From positions 248,001 through 312,000 of the forward strand of contig OZ025788.1 of assembly GCA_964019425.1 (NCBI GenBank): a stretch of DNA of 64,000 nucleotides, written 5' to 3'. Shown piece by piece: positions 59,901-64,000 of this stretch. Every line of letters begins with the position of its first letter. The first letter of the stretch is position 1. The stretch is from Flectonema sp. DT1601. Its lineage: Eukaryota; Euglenozoa; Diplonemea; Diplonemida; Diplonemidae. Made by a program: the position numbers and the translations under genes. A model generated the notes under the pieces. The model was not told where the DNA came from. It ran no database searches and worked only from the letters and a program-made list of their open reading frames with translations.

Positions 59901-62900
59901 ATGGTACATATTACAGCGTCGTCACTGTACCGGAAGGGAAAATATTAAAACACATCCCGAGTGCCCTATTAAGAGAGTCGACTATTTATGCAAAGGGAGA
60001 TCTTGTTATTAACATCAAGACTGCTAAAACTTTAATAAGTGAAAAAGGACTTCTCTCACTACACGGAGTCACAGTTAAACCGATTACTGTGTTGGATGTT
60101 AAGAGAGGACCTAACGGAGTCTTGTGTCAAATTCAAACAAATGATCGTTTAGGATGGGTGTCTGAGAGACAACTGCTGCCAGCTACTAATCTCCTCTTTA
60201 CTAAGAATAATGAGGATAGGTTCACGTGGTTTAATTCTACAACTGAACAATACAACTGTTACTTCAACGGAACTTGTGGTAATGACGAAGCGTGTCGATC
60301 ATGCTCAGCTTTGACTATGTGCGTTTATCCGCCATCTGGTGGGTTTTCGAAGAGTTCAAAAGGTGTTAAGATCTCCTTTGGAGAGTCTGACAGTACACCT
60401 GTCGAGGCACCAGCGCCTGTTGGAGACTCTGAGTTTTGGGAATGCACTGCTTGTACATTCCACAACGATGTGGATGCTACTAAATGCTCTGTGTGTGAGA
60501 CAAAGCCTGACAGTAAAGAGACTGTTCCACCTCCCACAAAAGATTTACCAGAAAAGGATTCTGATGATCAAATCATTCTCTCTATTGGTATGAGAGTGTA
60601 CCTCATTGATGAGAAATGTTACGGTTGGGTTAAAACTATTCCATCATCATCAAGTTATTCTGGCTTAACAAAAGTAGCACTCGACAGTGGAGAACAACGA
60701 AGTGTCCCCAAACTAAATCTACGAGTCGTAACAACCAGAGCGAGTATGTTGTATGATTTCTCAATAGAGAATGTGATTGGATCTCGAGTACTTTATCAAA
60801 CAAGTTCTTCAGATAACAAAATCAATTCAGGTATTGCGACATCGATCATTAAAGGTGATCCAGAAACTGAAGACATCATTGAGATAAACGGAAATCATAA
60901 AATAAAAACCACTTCAATAATTCAATCCCTTCCACCTATTCCATTACGCTCAACAGTTTTAATAATATCTGGTGAACACAGCGGTGAGTCAGGTACTGTT
61001 ATTAGGTTTATTGATACCACTGAAAGGTTTCTGATTGATATTTCAAAATCACCAGACGAGATTATAATAATTAACGTACCATACGTTTTATTATCAAAGT
61101 GTGGCGACCGATTAGACGCATGGATGATACCAACATCAGAAGGTATCTATAGCATTACTAATAGTGGCATACTATCTCGTAAGACTTCTGATAGGTGGAA
61201 TTGCTTAAACTGTTTTGGGAAATCATCTTGTGAAGGCTGCTCATCGATATCTAATTGCCGTTATTCACTTGGATCTAAAGTAGCAGCGAAAGCTCTTGAT
61301 GGAACTTGTGCTGATGCATTTATAATTTCACTTAAACCTGAAAACTGTTACCTGGTTTGGAATAAATTATTTATTGCTGTGTACCAAGAGAGTAGTTTAC
61401 GACTGCATTCACCTTCCGAAGTGAAACAGTTTGAAGAATCATTTATTTATAGTGCGCTGTGGAATGCTACTTGTGTTTATCATCAGGTCTATGATGTCGT
61501 TTCTTGTGGTAAGAAAACTGTTCCAGAAATGCAAAAACGACCATCATCAGTAAGTAGTATCGCAACGAATATCGCAAATTGGTCGAGCGGTTTACTTTTT
61601 AGAAATAAAATAACTGATGAGAGTGAAAGTGATTTGGGATTCTGTCTATCGGGTAAGACTTTAGCTTGTCACCCTGCAAATCTCATATTACAATACATTG
61701 GTTCACAAGAAGTTGAATTCCCATTAGTATGTAGATCATGGGCAACAGTTACACAGCAAACGAACTTAGACTACGACGCAGTTGGGAAAGCAAGAGGAAC
61801 ATTAGATAGTTACTCGGATAGGTTGAGATCATTAAAGATTTCTTGCAGTGATTTCTTAACGGCGAATAAAAGTAAATGGAAAGGAACACTTGATACTCTT
61901 TGGCTTACTGGATCTGAAGATGAAGAATCACAATCGATACTTGAAATCTTGGGGGGTTGTTCTTCACTAAAGGACGATATCTCTGACAAGTTCACAACGA
62001 AAAAAAACGACCTAAGCGAAATAGAAGAAGACTACGATACTTTAGTGACACATCTTATTGCAGAGAGCGTTCGTCAATGCGGCAGAGATCGACCAACTGA
62101 TCCAGTGAAATATCTGAAAGATTACTTTTCAAGGATTGACGGATTTCGTGTAAACGCCAAGTGCAGACCTGCTACAGATTTTGAAACAAAAGATGAAGAA
62201 CTGTCGTTGGAACCAATATCTAATAATGTTTCATTTTATGCTTTAGAAGACTTAACTTTTTCTGATTTTATTGATGACGATAGATCAATCTCACCCGTTG
62301 ATGAAAGGATTCTGAATCTACCGAACTTGGTAAGTTTAAGTCTTAAAAATGTCAACCTTACAATGTCAGAGATAGAAAACATCGTTAAGTACGGACAGCG
62401 ACTTACGTGTCTGTCGGTGGACGTAGAGTCTCACGATGTTACGTTCATGCCGACATTTTTAAAAGAAATTGAAAAAATTGGAATGCCAAATCTAGAAACT
62501 CTCTGCATGGAATACGAGAATATCAAAGCATCAGAAGTTAAACAGTTAGCTCAGAGTCTTCCTCAACTTCTAAAAATATCTCTAAAAGGAACATGTACTG
62601 ATGAGAGTGACGTAAGTATGGCTGAAGCATTAGGATTGTTTAGGGAAGCAACTGGAATATATTTCAGCCACGATACCGAATTTGGTATTAAACCGTGCAG
62701 TTGCTACCGTGATTTCGCACAAGACGCTGCCATGCTTGCGACACTACCAAAGTGTGAAGAGTATATTGTACCATGGGAAGTTTTACCGGGACTTCGCTTT
62801 GTTGAGGATGCCAGTCGGATTTGTGATTTACGCTGCACAGTTGGACCTTCTTCAGTATCTGATTGCCTTGTAATGCTTGGTAACTTAACAACAATTGAGC

Positions 62901-63394
62901 TTCATGGGTTTAACCCTTGTAGTGAAGATGAGTTTTGTTTAATATTTGAGAATAATAAACAAATCTTTAATATCGATCTTGGGATTCGTCCACAGGCCAT
63001 GAAATACGTCAACTCAAAGACAATGCGAAGGATCTCAGAATGTAAGAACGACTTTTTGGAAAAAATCGGATTGTTTTCATCAGTGTTGTCAGATGATTCG
63101 TGGTTTCCATTTTCTAGTAGTTCGTTGATAACACTCGCTCTTTCAAAACCGTCATTTAGCAACTTAGTATTATCGCATTCACTTGTTAGTAATTATGTTT
63201 TGTATTTCTTAGCCAGTGCTCTACAGAGTGACATAGTAATTACACACTGTCCGTATGTGTCTGTGGATGTGATTACAATGCTTCGTCGCATACCTCGTTG
63301 TTCAATAATATTTAGGAGCGATGTGGTCGAATCATCTGAAGAATTCATTAATGGAGTCTCCATAGAGCATCAAGACCCTTCTTCAGAACAGTAA
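56912..63394 (+). CDS. 2160-residue RCHY1-like zinc finger / SPRY / RanBP2 finger / F-box-like / LRR protein
   Basis: Single exon. Residues 1-60 form a CHY zinc finger ('GCQHFSRECKIHTSCC', 'CTQCDTRQ'); ~60-120 a CTCHY finger ('FYCSECGVW', 'HCGVCGYC', 'HCNKCKKCYLV'), the order found in RCHY1/Pirh2 E3 ligases. A RING-like start follows (~128-160, 'CFSCRQQF' and 'YYHAEC'), but the closing CPxC pair is absent, so ligase activity is uncertain. An SPRY-like domain lies at ~670-800 ('VKLGFC', 'VIYFTVDG'). Several Cys-rich modules ('CWDCISRSC', 'CNDEACRSC'-like, 'CLNCFGKSSCEGC') alternate with small beta-barrel-like segments. ~1173-1200 is a RanBP2-type finger ('FWECTACTF', 'ATKCSVC'). ~1583-1615 is F-box-like ('LILQYIGSQEVEFPLVCRSW'). 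The C-terminal ~370 residues contain leucine-rich repeats ('LPNLVSLSLKNVNL'). Likely a ubiquitin-pathway adaptor or ligase; the function as a whole is inference. Confidence 0.82.
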   Translation: MPSGCQHFSRECKIHTSCCDVDVWCQQCHDDMRICKDRKMQVNGIICTQCDTRQKPSKKCINDKCAIQFSKFYCSECGVWDNENRHCGVCGYCTRREYTHCNKCKKCYLVIPNTTHVCFSKLPSNVTKCFSCRQQFKPISSASIILSKCKSNYYHAECVQSSLYDTSDSTEHDFMKLHSIENPFPSTEFSSLKEEWNGCVVNLICAADSTKKAVTQVKLTLNDQSYTIISGGYKIKDGKYCWDVLEDTLTVTYEDKKFKYPNDIIIHFEVCEGDRVCTPDMSRFGTIIEGSWNSYQITPKKISVLWDRSHRLTVCEYGDQGRLDFIKQPMKPSPQILYPKCDTFPVIDENVKTCVGRGLLFACFPLKRYSYQFLPPGWEIATHVTPFEEELFKENWNETAALASGRYAASNTPVTILSTLDVVNENNPDCKLRSYATDTDSVDLVLQTTSVRWHPVSEYLMSTDFVRAKHIKTGVFERRRITEKDIEILKSGNSDYTYEELNCNFYLRTHQDASSIIPGSNVAVPCTCFKPISKIVVTLPDSDTVSETCQVCWKKMIDRSEIIYSKEDKEGKTKAYCHQCSPCIKVGIIPEFKDGEYANFSRLSKSASALKEQNIVSHDLYGFSATLSPVGYYTLLEPLAGIPPVKFIPLSEMNKTTKIEDNFLLLNEHVSKDMGAPMMCTDSGILSFEIHFCDDNVRDVKLGFCSSDRYLSSLNETCLYNCRIGEVIANDVPASISSPTKPLSRTKITCVANLNEKVIYFTVDGEETKAISTTDVFKSRRPILFPLIVGTSCNISYSFNTLELLRTTDRYLCCVKPEELTLRCGPWKIGTHIAFMCPTKRELISAVVRVPPLDGFIVIQVIGETCLQSVSMKNAVPVTVINKDGRPNVNVDSNGRLSTVSSLGTIYCGGISLISTEGYCVESSPCWDCISRSCSKDVICDASETALSSSIHGKAKRFLKNSIFSKIERTFEFQTPLEYLPHSGNQQPVKCLCLHRDGTYYSVVTVPEGKILKHIPSALLRESTIYAKGDLVINIKTAKTLISEKGLLSLHGVTVKPITVLDVKRGPNGVLCQIQTNDRLGWVSERQLLPATNLLFTKNNEDRFTWFNSTTEQYNCYFNGTCGNDEACRSCSALTMCVYPPSGGFSKSSKGVKISFGESDSTPVEAPAPVGDSEFWECTACTFHNDVDATKCSVCETKPDSKETVPPPTKDLPEKDSDDQIILSIGMRVYLIDEKCYGWVKTIPSSSSYSGLTKVALDSGEQRSVPKLNLRVVTTRASMLYDFSIENVIGSRVLYQTSSSDNKINSGIATSIIKGDPETEDIIEINGNHKIKTTSIIQSLPPIPLRSTVLIISGEHSGESGTVIRFIDTTERFLIDISKSPDEIIIINVPYVLLSKCGDRLDAWMIPTSEGIYSITNSGILSRKTSDRWNCLNCFGKSSCEGCSSISNCRYSLGSKVAAKALDGTCADAFIISLKPENCYLVWNKLFIAVYQESSLRLHSPSEVKQFEESFIYSALWNATCVYHQVYDVVSCGKKTVPEMQKRPSSVSSIATNIANWSSGLLFRNKITDESESDLGFCLSGKTLACHPANLILQYIGSQEVEFPLVCRSWATVTQQTNLDYDAVGKARGTLDSYSDRLRSLKISCSDFLTANKSKWKGTLDTLWLTGSEDEESQSILEILGGCSSLKDDISDKFTTKKNDLSEIEEDYDTLVTHLIAESVRQCGRDRPTDPVKYLKDYFSRIDGFRVNAKCRPATDFETKDEELSLEPISNNVSFYALEDLTFSDFIDDDRSISPVDERILNLPNLVSLSLKNVNLTMSEIENIVKYGQRLTCLSVDVESHDVTFMPTFLKEIEKIGMPNLETLCMEYENIKASEVKQLAQSLPQLLKISLKGTCTDESDVSMAEALGLFREATGIYFSHDTEFGIKPCSCYRDFAQDAAMLATLPKCEEYIVPWEVLPGLRFVEDASRICDLRCTVGPSSVSDCLVMLGNLTTIELHGFNPCSEDEFCLIFENNKQIFNIDLGIRPQAMKYVNSKTMRRISECKNDFLEKIGLFSSVLSDDSWFPFSSSSLITLALSKPSFSNLVLSHSLVSNYVLYFLASALQSDIVITHCPYVSVDVITMLRRIPRCSIIFRSDVVESSEEFINGVSIEHQDPSSEQ

Positions 63395-64000
63395 TATGTC
63401 TTGTCCTTGTTATTGGTTGATTGTATTTTTTTTTTTTTTAAAGAATGCAATTTTTTTTAACACATTATTCGGTTCTAATACAAGTTGATGAAGACTCTGG
63501 TATGGATTTGATTATTAAATTATTAGAGAATTCAGACATTCTCACATGTGACCAGCAGGACACAACCTTGAATTTAGGAGGGTTAACCAAAAGTAAAATG
63601 TATTAACGTTTGATATTCAGCAAACTACTTTTAGTCTCACAGTTATGTGCTCGCCTGGTAGTGTGCTGCGAACCAGAAATGTTTCATTTTTATTTTTTTT
63701 TTAAATTTTTATTATTTTTTGCAAAAGAATTGGTTTTTCTTTCTCAAATTTTTCTTTTAACATTTATTTGATTTTGAAGTGTGTAAAGAAATACTGCTTT
63801 TAAGCTGTAACGGTCCACATGGGCATGGGGTGCTCAACCTGTAGAACGTGGTCCCCGAATCCCCATATTCGATACCATATGTAGGATTTTATCGTACAAG
63901 CTGTTGGTCTCTCTTCATTGCGACCTGGTTTGGTCGATCCCTATATTCGTTTTAGCCAGTTTCAAGTTGCTTTATATTTAATCACAGTATCAAAGTTACT
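63395..64000. other. Non-coding end of window
   Basis: Probable 3' UTR and spacer of the giant gene. No further gene start, tRNA or repeat was recognised. Confidence 0.4.

Overview
The window looks like nuclear DNA of a protist, most likely a euglenozoan. Four things point there. A gene at the left end encodes a protein with the full layout of BILBO1, the flagellar pocket collar protein known from kinetoplastids. All seven genes from 32 kb onward lie head to tail on the plus strand, with the only strand switch in the window to their left. Most start codons follow closely behind a splice-acceptor CAG, usually after a T-rich tract, as trans-splicing would require. Homopolymer tracts are very common. 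Against a typical kinetoplastid, four of the eight genes carry ordinary GT-AG cis-introns of about 70-380 bp, so a diplonemid or another intron-bearing relative fits better than a trypanosomatid. The assignment is inference.

Layout. 0.3-1.5 kb: BILBO1-like gene, minus strand. 1.6-5.6 kb: nested fossils, namely a virus-like (Polinton-type) remnant, a 1.76 kb pogo-like DNA transposon with intact ends, and a fold-back element. 5.6-6.9 kb: direct repeats and a hairpin-rich satellite. 6.9-29.5 kb: a huge minisatellite of 27-31 bp units, broken by four single-copy islands. Two of the islands are identical, each carries a class II tRNA-like sequence, and they belong to a tandem duplication of about 6 kb. 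29.5-32.4 kb: inverted copies of the left-flank repeats, a long perfect hairpin, a 17-base match to a laboratory amplification primer, and a LINE RNase H remnant.

32.4-63.4 kb is a directional gene array: electron transfer flavoprotein alpha (ETFA), a 2692-residue mosaic cell-surface protein, a membrane protein with a divergent nucleotide-cyclase-like domain, a PR/SET-type protein, an SRPK kinase, a UBA/CUE-type protein, and a 2160-residue zinc-finger/SPRY/F-box/LRR protein related at its start to RCHY1 (Pirh2). The genes look functionally unrelated, as in polycistronic euglenozoan arrays. The last two both look ubiquitin-linked.

Intron boundaries and starts were worked out by hand from reading frame and family match. 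Many open frames inside the minisatellite are judged to be artefacts of the repeat.
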